DNA of 64,000 nt. It comes from Endocalyx cinctus. Its lineage: Eukaryota; Ascomycota; Sordariomycetes; Amphisphaeriales; Apiosporaceae. The position numbers were made by a program, and so were the translations under genes. Shown in pieces: positions 27,432 to 38,996 of this stretch. How positions within the stretch are numbered: the stretch's first letter is position 1; each line of letters starts with the position of its first letter. The notes beneath the pieces were generated by a model that was not told the DNA's origin, ran no database searches, and was given only the letters and a program-made list of their open reading frames with translations. Location of the stretch: positions 186,001 through 250,000 of the forward strand of contig BCKC01000009.1 in the NCBI GenBank assembly GCA_001600455.1, given 5' to 3'.

Positions 27432-27899
27432 CTAATGCTGAGTAGCTTTTGCACCCCTGAAGATCTTTTCCTTGACAGTAGCTTCAATGCCCGCCAAGGC
27501 ATGATGGCTTAATTGAGGGAGCATCTCGTCCTTGATGAGATCTAGCCGATAACCCGACTCTACGTATCCAAGTATGCAACCTCTTTCGAGATGTCCTGTG
27601 CTGCAACAATAGATCGTAGATCAATTATAAACCGAGAAGTAGTGAGTATATAAATAAATGATCTGTTGTCTACGTGTATGTACTATATAAACAGTTGTTC
27701 TACAAGACATCTAGCTGTAGATGGTTTAATGAAGATCTATTTTAGTTCATCGTACTTTTCGGCGTGTTTGCAAAAGTGAAAAGCAGTAGGTCCCTGACGG
27801 ATGGTGGTGCAGCCCGATCCATAAGCGCCGAGGAAACAAGATAAGACTGTAAACTTCAAATGACTCGACGCGAGAGACCGAGATAAGTATGAATAGGGC
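27432..27899 (-). pseudogene. Fragment of a spliced gene, unknown family
   Basis: Two minus-strand open segments join in frame across a canonical intron. The first runs down to 27756, ends GAA AA before GTACGA, and reads …RQGPTAFHFCKHAE. The second starts at 27600 after TTGCAG and ends at the TAG at 27432, reading TGHLERGCILGYVESGYRLD and on to a clean stop. The residue usage is protein-like, with a plausible helical C-terminus (LIKDEMLPQLSHHALAGIEA). Upstream frames at about 27900-28440 remain open in pieces, but I could not connect them. This is either the 3' end of a real gene whose 5' exons I failed to resolve, or a truncated relic. Function unknown. Confidence 0.3.
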
Positions 27900-30112
27900 C
27901 TGCCATTAATAATATGGAACGTTTATTGCGCTCACCATCCTATCGAACGTCATGGGTCTGGACCCCGGTCTCATTTTGCTTCCTCTTCCCGCTCGGCATG
28001 GAATGAAGTGGGGCTTACAGGAACGGCAGGTGAGGGTCTTGGGTTACTTTCTCGTGGGGAAAATCAGGCCAGTGAGAAGTAAAGTGCAGTTATACACAAA
28101 AAGGAATCGTCAACTTGGCTTGGGAAGAAACAGATACGAGAACGAACCTCCATATGTAAGTTGCTCAGGGGGCGACCCGCCAAAGCTTTGAGCGCCTCGG
28201 TTGATGATCGAGTTTTGAGTAGGTGAATTTGTGGTAGAATAGGCCCTTATGGGAGGTAGAAAGTGTTGTGGCTCCACAGTCAATGGGATAATTATAAATC
28301 CTTGAGAAATGGATGGGCCGTAAAGAAAAGCTCGGTATTAAATTTCTCGTTATATTATACCAGTCAATTCTATATATATATTTTTGTCGGTCAATTATGA
28401 AAGAAAATGTCGCAGTAAGATCGCATGAAGAAGACATGCTCGCTTGTAACTTCGTTCAATAGAGAGGATGCCCGGAGTAGTGTGGAATAAAGATTCCGAG
28501 AGCCCCTGATTAGAGTCGTATCGAGTTTTGTTCTAGAAAAATCATAAAATGGGTATACTTCACCTGCTTCTTTGGTGTGGTATACTTGATGTTTTCTTAT
28601 ATGTCGGGTGGAAGAGGTATCAGACCACCGGCGGGTGACAGGAAATCTTGTATGTTATCGTGGGATTGGCTCTCCATTGGCCAAGATATGAAAGGTTCCA
28701 AGGCTCTCAAATAAGAAATCAGTTTGAGATTCGAGAGCTATCCTATCCTTGAACGTTGATGTTGAGATCACCTTAAAAGCCACCTGCCGTCTTGGGAAAA
28801 ACTCTTTTACTTTTCGGGTTAGCGCCTCCATAGAAGCCTCTTGGCTTCTTGACAAACAACTCAACGCCAAGGCTGAGGAAATGAGAGAGAAAGTGGTTTA
28901 TTTTCAAGGAAGCTAACAGAACTCGAGATTTCTTGCCTAAGATGGCAATCCTACCGCTCACGAGAGCTTATATTATTATAGCTTGTTAATACAGAAGGAC
29001 AGGTCAAAGATTTGCCGATGGTCGATGACAATGATCTCATCCTCTAATGTAGTAACCAGTTCACGCGATCTAGACGAGAGCGTGGACTGACTCCTCTAGA
29101 TAGTATAGAAATATATCGCACAGAGTTGTGTATACTTCTGCGTATAGAGCAAGCGAGGCCGAGATGTCTTGACTTACAGCTATTGATATATGATTGATAG
29201 ATACTCCAATCTTTCTATTTCGCGGCTAAATACCCCATACTACACAACGCTACCAGCTGAAGATAAACTCCATCACACATACACCCACATTTTACAGATA
29301 GCTTCAATGCCCAATGGGAAGAGAGGTTCATGATATTTACCATCTCATATTTAGTCTTCATGGTGGGGGGCGAAACCTAGTCATTTCCGGCTGGTTATGC
29401 CGTATTATGCTGCCTGGCATTTTTACGGTTGTGGGGTAGGTAGGATTTTTAAGCTTAGAAGCGCTTGACAGGGGATGCCGTTGGATGGATTCTTCACGAG
29501 ATGCGGCGTGTTCCGACTGGACTTGAACTTAGTATGCTGCTACCCTGACTGCCTGGCTGATATCCTCCTCAACTTTCTAGTGTAGGCATTTTGATATGGA
29601 TTAAGCGACAGAGCTGTGAAGTCATAAACAGGAATGCGTTCTACGTATGTCGTCTTCTATGAACGTGCTTTCAAGCTTCATTAAGTTCAACTGCTAAATA
29701 CATTGGAGAGAGGGAATATTTGATCCAGAAAACTCCGAGAAACATATGGTAGTGGATACTGTATAGTATCCATGCATAACCCGACAGTCTGAATGGATAT
29801 CTACCCGCTTAAATCTTAATGTTTCGGTATTATAGTATCAGGGGTTAATTAGATCTGTACCACTCAAGTATCCATTCTTTGAGCTTAACCTCGATAGGCA
29901 TCCGAAGAGGTCGGTAACTGGACCCTCGAGCTTAGTTGCCCGGATTTCATCTTTCAGGTGTTTCTTGGCCCGACTCTATTTGGCAGGATGTATGCGGAGT
30001 ACCTTATCTTCGACTCGACGAGAGCTCGTCGTTCGTCCAAATCCCGGAGTAGGCAGGTGATGGTCCTTGTGTAAATGGTATACACAACATCGAAAACGTG
30101 AATGACATCGTG

Positions 30113-30120
30113 TATAAATA
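30113..30120 (+). promoter_or_regulatory. TATA-like element upstream of the trypsin gene
   Basis: TATAAATA lies 108 bp upstream of the trypsin ATG. It is followed at about 30170-30220 by a pyrimidine/CA-rich leader typical of highly expressed fungal secreted enzymes. Confidence 0.5.
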
Positions 30121-30227
30121 TCTGACAAGATTTCCTTCTCTTCGGCTTAGATTTTTTTCTTCACCACCACCATCTCATCCTCAGTCGTTCTTTCTTGGAT
30201 ACTCCAGACTCCAGCACTTCTTTCGCA

Positions 30228-31129
30228 ATGGCTCCCGTTCTCAAGTACTTCGCCACTTTGGCGATGCCCGCCCTCGCCCTCGCCGCTCCGGCTCCCGTTC
30301 CGGCTGACAACATCGTCGGTGGATCTACCGCCTCCTCGGGCGAGTTCCCCTACATTGTCTCTCTCTCCCAGAGTGGCTCGCACTTCTGCGGTGGTGTTTT
30401 GCTCGACTCTACCCACGTCTTGACTGCTGGTCACTGCTCCGTCGGCATGACCGCATCCCGCGTCAAAGTCCGTGCTGGAAGTCTTGTAAGTTTTCCTCCC
30501 TATCTTCCCGGACCTTCTTCTCTGTTTCCGACGCAGACGTACTAATTTGGTTGGTGATATAGAACTACGCTTCTGGTGGTACCCAAGTCGGTGTTTCCCG
30601 CATCGTGGTCAACCCCTCGTACAACTCTCGTACCACCGACTACGACAGCGCCGTCTGGACCCTGTCTTCCCCCATCTCCACCAGCTCTACCATTTCCTAC
30701 GCCAAGCTGCCCTCCAACGGCTTTGACCCGGCTGCTGGCTCTACCGTCACCACCGCCGGCTGGTAAGTTACCAATCGTTCTGAAAACAAAACCAAGGATC
30801 TATGCTGACTTAATATAAATAGGGGTCTTACCAGCGAGAGTGGTTCCACCCTCCCCAGCACCCTCCGAAAGGTTTCCGTCCCCGTCGTCTCCCGAACCAG
30901 CTGCCGTGCCTCTTACGGTACCTCCGCCGTCACCGACCGCATGTTCTGCGCCGGTCTTACTCAGGGTGGCAAGGACTCCTGCTCCGGTGACAGTGGTGGC
31001 CCCATCGTCGATGCCTCCGGCACTCTCCTCGGTCTCGTCTCTTGGGGCCAGGGATGCGCTGAGGCCGGCTACCCCGGTGTCTACGCCAGCGTTGGAAGCA
31101 TGCTTACCTGGATCGAGAGCCAGTTCTAA
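30228..31129 (+). CDS. Secreted trypsin-like serine protease (S1 family)
   Basis: Predicted exons are 30228-30485, 30563-30762 and 30823-31129, giving 254 residues. A signal peptide of about 20 residues (…[12 protein letters not shown]) and a short propeptide precede IVGG at 29-32, the trypsin activation site. The catalytic triad is H69 in TAGHC, D114 in TDYDSAVW and S210 in GDSGGP. Asp204, six residues before the serine ([11 protein letters not shown]), is the S1-pocket acid that gives Lys/Arg specificity. Six Cys fit the disulfides of fungal trypsins such as the Fusarium enzyme. Introns are GT-AG and keep frame. The enzyme should be secreted, digesting extracellular or host protein. An in-frame ATG lies 33 nt upstream (30195), but a start there would bury the signal peptide, so 30228 is preferred. 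The gene has high GC and strong C-ending codon preference, unlike its AT-rich flanks. Confidence 0.95.
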
Positions 31130-31512
31130 GAAGTTTCGACTGCAGGTCTCAAGATTGGGGTGGGGACTCGTCAATAATCTTTCCTCCCCCTAAGTCCCCT
31201 TCCCCTCGTGTGGTATAATAATTTATTCTTCTATCCTCCTCTTTTGGATAATATGTAATGATACGTTAATAACGAGTTCGCTCGTTCCAGAAATCGGAAA
31301 GTGGAGGACAGGCCTTACTTTGCTATGTACATAGCTTTTCCTTCTGTCAATATAATTCCCTGTTTGAAGATAATTAAAACGTGCTCAAGAATCTCTCGTG
31401 ACAAAATGCAAATAATATATAAATCTCTCAAACCTATAAAATAACGCTGACCACTAAAACGTAAGACAAACTTTTCACCCCTGGAAAGGGAATGTGTAAT
31501 GCGACACGACTT
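31130..31512. other. Intergenic, convergent 3' regions
   Basis: 383 bp between the stops of two convergent genes. It is AT-rich with polyadenylation-like AATAAT/AATATATAA strings on both strands. Nothing else seen. Confidence 0.6.
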
Positions 31513-33367
31513 TCATCGGGTACCCATCGCCACCTTCCCGTCATCATTTCGCCAAACCCTTTGTCCCTTCCAAGACCGATCCTCATGTCTCTCCAACTCA
31601 AAAACGATGAGCCGTTCCAACTCGGAAAGACTCAAGTTCTCTTCGAGCACGACCTTGAAATCTTCAATGTCGCTCTTATTACCGAGTATACTCCAAGTCT
31701 CCTCAGGCCCGCTGCTGTTAGCCCAACTCGCACGTTCCTCCTCCCACGCCGTCCAAGCCTCAGGCGGTGCCGCCTTGGCTTTGGCTTTGGCTTCGGCAAA
31801 CTCCCTAGATCGGGTGGCGTCCCAGTCCTGGTCCGCGAGTCGCGCCTCGAGCGTCGGGATACGCGTGTTCGCCACCTTCTCATCGTACAGTTTCTTCAAC
31901 TCGACATCCGAAACACCAGCCCATGCGGGTCGCGCGTAACGGCCAGTACGGCTGCGCAGAGCCTCGAGGTCCGCGTTGAGCACTTCCAGCTCTGTCCGCA
32001 TTTTCGCACGTTCTCTCTCGAGTCGTTTCGGATCTGAACGATCCAGAAGATCTTTCGCACCCTTAATCTGTGCCTCGAGCCTTTGTTTCTCATAGTTGCC
32101 GTTGTACAGCCTCTTTTCTAACTTGTGTTGCGCGTCGACGAGGTGGATTCTCTGCTGCACCATTTCTCGCGCCATGACAAGACACTCGTGAAGCGGGTCC
32201 AACGGTTCGCAAGAGCGCTGTCGCGCGGTTTTTTCCTCGGTATTATGCTCCCAGTAGCTGTATAACTTACCCCCCTTTTCGCGCCTCTCGTCGAACAGAA
32301 GGGGATTGAATTTTGTGGGCCAACCGCAGTCCTCATAGAGCTTCTTAAAGTTTTCGTAGAGGTGATCCTCGTCCTGCTCTGCCTCATTCGGGCCGTATAG
32401 ACCTCCAGGAATCCATTCTAATGTGCGAAAACGTGAGATGATGTCGTGGAGAAACTCTACTGCGTCTCGATTCTTGTGGTTATCCAGACTGTTCATGTTT
32501 TTCTGCTCGGTATCGGTATCTTCATCAACTTCTTCACCCATATCTTCATCAATGTCCTCGTCAATCTCCTCATCAACATCGTCATCAACATCGTCATCAA
32601 TATCTTCATCCATATCTTCATCAATGTTTTCATCCATGTCTTCATCATTATCCTCATCATTATCTTCATCATTATCTTCATCAATTTCCTCACCCTGAAG
32701 AGCAGGGTCTGAAGTTCCTCCGAGTTGCTCAATGAGCCACATGCGATCTATATGTGGACTAATTGTTAGCTCGATCTATCCCGTCACCTTGACACATGAT
32801 GTAATTAACTATTCACTTGCATTTCCTCGTATCGAGAATCATGACGCTTCCATGATTTCCGCACGAATTTAAGCATGCGTACCAAGGGCGCATGTATGGC
32901 CCCTGCTCGTCATCCCAGTCGCACTCGATCGGCCCCGGGGCCGGTTCTCCAGGGACGGGGTCCGGCGGCTGCAGGTCGGAAAGCGCGAAAAACGGATCGA
33001 TAGCAATGTCCCATAAATCTATGTCGTCTCCTCTAATGTCAATAAACTCGCCGCCTAGGATGAAGTCGCTGTTGCTAGGACCGAAATTCCACTTCGGTCC
33101 GCCACCCTCCCCGGCGATGTAAGGAATCATTTGCCAAAAGTCGACGACGTTCTTCTCGAGGCCTAGCTTCGCGGCTTCGGCGATGTTGATCCTTTCGTAT
33201 TTATGCGGCGGAAACACGACATCCTCCACCTTGAGAAGCCTCATGTCGATTAGTAGTTCGTACCATTCCACCACGAGCTCAGCGACCTTCTTGATGCGGG
33301 GATCCGGGTTTTCCGGGTATACATCGCTGTATATCGACGGGTCGACGGATTTATAAACGCTCAACAT
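31513..33367 (-). CDS. Hypothetical protein with long Asp/Glu repeat tract
   Basis: Predicted exons run 33367-32821 and 32747-31513 on the minus strand, 593 residues. The junction is ambiguous. A GC-AG intron (GCAAGT…ATATAG) gives RKY|RMWLIEQ. A canonical GT-AG alternative (GTGAAT…AATTAG) gives RKCNPHIDRMWLIEQ but puts the branch-like GCTAAC only a few bases from the acceptor. Residues about 202-263 are almost pure Asp/Glu with spaced Asn, Met, Ile and Val. The second half is highly charged and helical (HKLEKRLYNGNYEKQRLEAQ, then LERERAKMRTELEVLNADLE), suggesting coiled coil. There is no signal peptide or membrane segment. The acidic tract could suit histone or basic-protein binding, but that is inference. 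The family is not recognised. Confidence 0.7.
32506..32690 (-). repeat. Coding trinucleotide/hexanucleotide repeat (Asp/Glu tract)
   Basis: GAT/GAA-type codons repeat with interspersed ATG, AAT, ATT and GTT, giving units like DEDN, DEDM and DEDI. The same block read on the plus strand yields artefactual Ser-rich and Ile/Val-rich open frames. Confidence 0.85.
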
Positions 33368-34830
33368 AATTGCGCAAGAATTGATTTTTTTTCGCGCACA
33401 TTTATTTTATGTACGCTGGTTATTAGATGCGCATATCCTCGTATTATATAGATAGATTGTGACGAATAGCGGTGTAGCTGACTCAAGGCCTCTATGCCTA
33501 TTCCATACTTATACCCCCCTTTCCGGCCGCCCAGTGTTTTAATTTTTCTTGGCCTTGAAGATACAAATATTGGTATACAGAGATTTGATCCTTCGAGCCA
33601 AGATTGTAATACTAGGTTTAGATAGCTGCCTACAATAATCCCGAGTAATCTATCTCTACCAGATAATTAAAACAGCACGGAATTTTATCCAGGCCCACTT
33701 TCACTACTGGCCCTGTTCGGAAGAGAGATATGTGTATATGTATGTATTTACATGCTTATGTCACCAAAGGAAAAAAAAAAATCTTGTATATTATGGGATG
33801 AATAGGACAGATGGTAAGTTTTTATCGTGAATAATATGATAATATTTCCCTCTAATGAGCTAGTTCCAGTATCTTCGCCTTTTCTCCTTAGGTGACATAT
33901 GCTTATCGGCTGATCTTAAGATGCACCAATGATGATTCTTAGCTTCAGGCTCACCGTCAATGTCGTGATGATATTTTTCATCTAAAAGAAGAAGAAACGA
34001 TGTTGTTAAGACGGAAACACGTAATGGAGAGAGAGTTTCTATGGTATCATCCGTACCCCAGTGATCAGAGGCACCCTCAGGGGGGTGTAAAGAAATCCAT
34101 CTGGGCGAAATACCGGCACCGTCACAAATTAATCATCCCAACTTAGAAAGGATAAAGTTTAGGCCACGAATTCATAGAACTGGCAAAAGGGGGTAGAGGG
34201 AGAGGAAGACGAAGCTATCTAACCTTTACCAGTACTGTAGTATTATTACTAGCAACAGAATTCGCATGGGCTCAACCCAGCTTGGACAGGAAATCCCCCC
34301 CAAGTAGGCTTTTTATAACATGTCTAGTAGATACCGTAAGTGATTAGGGCTTTATAGAACTCTGGGATGGGGGCCAAGTATTGAGGCGAAGGACAACCTG
34401 ACAGCCAACTCCATGATCTATAGGCATGACACGCCCCACATGTACATTAATTAGAAGTCTATCACCAACACATATTTATAGTCCAAATTTGAAGCCTATC
34501 ATCAATCGGGCTATCGCCGACTGTAGTCTAGAGCTACAGGGATAAGCAGCCAACAAAAAGGCCGAGTTCGTCATTCACCGAGCAGAAAGGAGGGAATCTA
34601 CTTACTGTGCCTCATGTTGATTATCTAGTTGGATTTTGGGCATCAGATCAAGTTGAAACCATCTCATTATACTACCTACGAATGAAGTATAAAGGTCAGA
34701 CTTTTCCCCGTGCTTCTTCGCTGAAGTTCCTATGTCTAAGATCTCCACACCTAGCCTATAGCATTATACCTTAAGTGAGATTCAACTTCGCATCAATTTT
34801 TCTTATACTGTCATATTTGATCTTTTCGTC
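33368..34830. other. Intergenic, no supported gene
   Basis: 1.46 kb AT-rich spacer between the divergently transcribed Asp/Glu-rich protein gene and the O-methyltransferase gene. No open frame of note, no RNA gene and no repeat beyond short A runs. Confidence 0.6.
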
Positions 34831-36359
34831 ATGGCTTCTCCTCGTATTGCAGAGTTAGCGAGTAGAATCGCTTCAAACACTGCAATACTTAGAGAGTACT
34901 TGACAGCTAATAATCTGCCTATGCCGTCGTTTGACGCAGAGGGCCCTCAAGACACACTGGTACCTAAGGAGGAGCTGGAGGTCGAGGCAGCTCGCGTCGC
35001 GATTATCGATGATACACAAGAGCTCCGTCGTCTAGTCCTCGGTCCTCGAGAGTATCTTATGAGCTATACGGTTAGTCTATACCTGAACTTGCGATATATT
35101 GGAAACCTAACTAACCGTGCAATAGCATAATGAGCTCGTAAGCCAGCAGGCTATTACGCGGTTCCGTATTGCTCACTCATTTCCCGTTGGCGATGAAGCT
35201 ACCTTCGCTGATATTGCCAAGGCCACTGGGCTGAGCGAGGCCAATGTCCGCCAATTCATACGTCATGCCATCGTGAAGGACATATTTACCGAGTCCCGTC
35301 CCGGTGTTATCACTCACAATGCGGTTTCTCGCTTACTAGCGGAAAATCCGCTCGTACATGACTGGGTCAGAGCTAGTACGGATGACTTTTGGCAATCGGC
35401 ATCGCAGATGTGCAACGCCTTGGAAAAGTTTCCCGGATCACAGGAAGCAAACGAAACGGTAAGTGTGGGTCACTTCGTGATAAGCCTCATATGCTAAGAA
35501 TATCAATACCACTCAGGGGTTCTCATTGGCATACAACACGGATAAAAATCTCTACGAGGTGTTCTCTCAGGATCCCGAGCTTGCTCGTAGATTTGGAAAT
35601 ACCATGCGCGCCTTCACTGAAGGTACCGGCTTCGAATTAAGCCATATAGTTCAAAATTTCCCATGGGGAGATCTCAAAAAGGGGACTGTCGTTGATGTAG
35701 GTTTCCCACATACTCCTCGCTTTTCCCAAGCGATGGAAACTAACACTTTCATCCAGGTTGGTGGCTCACAAGGATTCGTTTGCTTCGAGATTGCCGAACA
35801 ATTCCCTATGCTGTCTTTCGTGGTTCAGGACCTCGAGCCCATTATCTCAGTGGCAAAGAATCAGGTACCAGCTGGATTGGCACATCGCGTGAAATTCATG
35901 GCGCATGACTTTTTCACCGAGCAACCAGTTCACGGCGCTGACGTATATTTCTTTCGATGGATATTCCATAACTGGGCTGATAAATACTGCATCAAAATCT
36001 TGCGAAACCTGATCCCGGCGCTCAAAACTGGGGCTAAAGTTGTTTTGAATGATCATGTTTTACCTGAACACGGCATCACTATGTCAAAATGGCAGGAGGA
36101 TCGTATACGGTACGTTATCATCATCTTACGCTATACCGTGCTCTCCGAGTCCAACTAACGTATACCAACATCTAGTTCTATGGACCTTGCCATGACTGAA
36201 ATCCAGAATTCACACGAGAGACAGCTAGATGATTGGGAGAAGCTCTTTAAACTTGCGGACCCCCGATTTGAATTCCAGGGGGCGAAGGAGCCTTCTGGGG
36301 CAAATTTGTGGCTTATTGTAGCTGAGTGGAAAGGAAAAATGCCTGTAGCCTTGCTGTAG
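34831..36359 (+). CDS. SAM-dependent O-methyltransferase (family 2, OmtA-like)
   Basis: Predicted exons are 34831-35070, 35126-35458, 35517-35696, 35757-36109 and 36176-36359, giving 429 residues. All junctions are GT-AG and in phase. The third intron falls exactly inside the SAM motif and restores VVD|VGGSQGF (about 249-258). A winged-helix dimerisation segment precedes it (…FADIAKATGLSEANVRQFIR). The catalytic core follows: VKFMAHDFF, then FFRWIFHNW with the presumed base His322, then the LNDHVLPE strand. Relatives methylate hydroxyls of fungal polyketides and aromatic compounds. It is convergent with the hydroxyacid dehydrogenase gene and forms the left end of the six-gene group. There is no backbone synthase nearby, so its substrate is probably imported or made elsewhere. 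It may be only a neighbour of the catabolic genes. Confidence 0.9.
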
Positions 36360-37285
36360 TTTCATTCAGAGCCTCTATGATTAAATTGCCTTTGAGATTC
36401 ACTGTAATGCTCGTACTGAGCCGAATATGATAATCATCGATTATGTTGGTATGGTCAATTGAAGCACATGCTCTTAGATCTTGGCGTGATATTCTACTCA
36501 GTCATTCTCACATCATTGGTTCGTGTTGATAGGGCTTAGGGTGAGCAAGAGGCTAGGCCTAACCCCCCACATATGCCATCATCCTGTTCATGTGAGCAGA
36601 TTTGTCGCGATGTCACATCATTCCATAAACCGCCTATCGGTTTCGCATTGCCTACCAACCAAGGCATATCTTCCCTCAATATAGGGCCTTACTGCTTTCG
36701 CATTCCTGTTGATATGGGACTTTTGTCATGTCTGAGTGGGTTACCCGTACAGGGGATAATATTGGTCAGGTCAGGAAAAACGTGCCACCCCTTTCCCTAT
36801 CGGCTACCATATCCAACGTGTTGGTAAACCGGCGTTGACGTGAGATGTAGGACTTAGCATGGATTCAGTCAGGTGATGTTACCAATTGGCAATATCTCCG
36901 ACACAATATGCACAATAGGGGCAAAGTGAGTAGTGTTACCATTCCATCTAAAAGCCTCTGTTCCGAACTTCTGGAATCCTATCAGAAAACCACATCATAA
37001 TATTTTAGGAAATCGCCAAGTCGTAGATGATAAGATTTTCTTTGCCAATGCCCCTTTAGTACATAAGTCTTCTATTCAATTGATACGCAACTTTATAAAA
37101 CTACCTAGTTAATACACTATAGACTTCACTAAGTGCTTATACGTAAATTGCTATGATTTGAGGTTTTATGTAGATGATCAAAGATACAGGTTCTACTACA
37201 AAATAAACTTGGAATTCAATTTATATTGGCTTAAAGTCTCTGTGGGTGGGTAAGGAGATGAATATGAGAGACGTGTAATAATATT
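36360..37285. other. Intergenic, convergent 3' regions
   Basis: 926 bp. The 84-codon plus-strand frame at 36573-36827 has no family features. AT-rich toward 37000-37250. Confidence 0.6.
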
Positions 37286-38334
37286 TCAAAGAACCGAGTT
37301 TTTAACCGCTCCCGCTACATAGCTTTCGACCGTATCCTTTATCATCGTCTGAAGATTTTCTAAGCTAGAATCAGCATACCAAGCTATATGTGGAGAAAGT
37401 GTCAGATTACTCGGGCAGTCCCGAAGAAGTTGAGTCGAATCTCTCGTCGCTGGTTCTGTTGCAAAGACATCCGTTGCAGCAGCAAATATCCACCGCTCGT
37501 TCAGCGCTTTCAAGAGTGCTGCTTCGTTCATAACCCCACCCCTGGCAACGTTGATGATGATACTGTCTTGTCGCATTTGTCTCAACTCTGGCTCAGATAT
37601 CATATCCCTTGACTCATCGTCAAGGGGGCAACCCAGCATTAACACCGTACACTTATTGATAACCTCTTTAAATGGCGTTCTACCTGGTCGAGTTGAGCTA
37701 TCTGGTGCCGATTTCCGCTCAGCGATCATAACCAACATTCCAAGTGCCTTTCCAATGGCCTCGATTTTCTTTCCTAGTTTCGCGGTTAGTGAACATCATC
37801 TGGTCTCGTACTCTCTGGGCTCAACGAACCCAAACCTCCGTATCCGACGATGCCGAGTATTTCATGTTTTGCGACTCGTGGAACGTGAGGGTAGAGGTGG
37901 AATACGTTCTTTTCTCGCGGCCACGCCTCGCCCTCAACTGTGATTCTATGTAAATCGATAATTTGTCTCTTTGCGGCCATGTATAGGGCAAACGCATGCT
38001 CAGCTACCGACTCAGCTGCGGCAGACGGGCTATTACACACGGCAATACCACGTTCCCGACAGACGTCTTTGGCGATGATGTCGGTACCGGCAGCCATGAG
38101 CGCAATCAGCTCTAGCCGTGGGCAGCTACCTATCGTCCGCGCCGACATGAATGCGCGAGTCGTGATAACGATCGTTGCATCTTTGACTCGTTCTATGATT
38201 AGATCTTCCCCAATCGTATTTGAGTATTCGATATATTCATGTGGGAAGTCGAATTTAGGAACAGGACAAAGGATTGCATCTAGGCATACAATTATGTGGC
38301 GGTCGCCGCCGTATCTAGGAGCAAGTGAACCCAT
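37286..38334 (-). CDS. D-isomer-specific 2-hydroxyacid dehydrogenase
   Basis: Predicted exons run 38334-37830 and 37773-37286 on the minus strand, 330 residues, normal for the family. The intron (GTTCGT…ACTAG, with CTAAC near its end) sits within the Rossmann loop and restores GIVGYGGLGKK (G164-x-G166-x2-G169). The catalytic set is visible: R246 in NVARGG, E275 in VFATEP and H297 in SPHIAW. The family interconverts 2-oxo acids and D-2-hydroxy acids with NAD(P)H in the cytosol. The acidic residue expected after the second glycine strand is not clear, so the cofactor is left open. The gene diverges from the glutamine amidotransferase gene across 662 bp, so the two may share control. Confidence 0.9.
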
Positions 38335-38996
38335 ATCAACATGCGACCCAAATGAAGAAAAACGAGAACTTCAATAACGGCACGCGACTTTTTAGGGTAA
38401 ATTCACGGTGGCCAGAAGTCAGACCAGTACACGGGAATGCTGACTTTCATATCCAAACAGCGTGGTTCGTCTACGCAGCTTTCATATGCATTTGAGGCAC
38501 AATCAGGAGTAGATTAAGGTCCCTTGGGTTTCCACTTTACTCTCATGAAGGAATATTCATACTGCTAGATCGTAATCTTCAACAAGGGTGAAAGTAGAGT
38601 TCGGATTGTATTCCAAGATCCACCCCCGTCGCTTCTTGTTTATCATCGCCGTACCACACCCGTAGCGTCGGCACGCTATTTATCAGTTCCGCTGGCGCCA
38701 GCCTATCAATGACTTCGATTTTAGTGGAATTGCCGCTGATTAGGGACCCTCCGATCAGGTAAACATGCCTATATTTCAGTTAAAATCAATTATCATTGGC
38801 GACATCGGCAGCGAGTCGATTCCGAGACTAAAGAGTACACAAGAAGAGTCAATGATATGTAAGTAACTCGATAAATTAACGGTTTTCACTATTTAGGTAG
38901 ACCTGGGTGTGATTCACATGAGCTTGGTATCATGCGCATACGTATCTTGAACTCTATTGATTCAGTATACAAACCGCCGAAAGAGCTTACAGCAAG
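38335..38996. promoter_or_regulatory. Shared divergent promoter (dehydrogenase / amidotransferase)
   Basis: 662 bp between divergent start codons. It holds no gene. CGG/CCG trinucleotides occur at several places (for example near 38398-38410 and 38970), compatible with Zn2Cys6 binding, but no clearly paired site could be singled out by eye. Confidence 0.4.

Larger units (their letters stand above)
18757..30227. other. 11.5-kb region without an intact gene
   Basis: No full-length gene could be assembled on either strand, although the flanking regions have roughly one gene every 2-3 kb. Open frames are short (60-106 codons), without family resemblance apart from two remnants: a HET-domain fragment at 24263-24469 and a minus-strand spliced fragment at 27432-27899. 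Small poly(A), poly(T) and TA-rich patches are scattered through it. The base composition looks intermediate rather than extremely AT-rich, so heavy repeat-induced mutation is not obvious by eye. It may be a decayed accessory region or a gene-poor segment with unrecognised transcripts. Confidence 0.5.

Noticed and set aside
31492..32712. Plus-strand frames of 181, 146, 91 and 88 codons
   Set aside because: Antisense shadows of the Asp/Glu-rich protein; the Ser-rich and Ile/Val-rich repeats are the reverse of the acidic tract.
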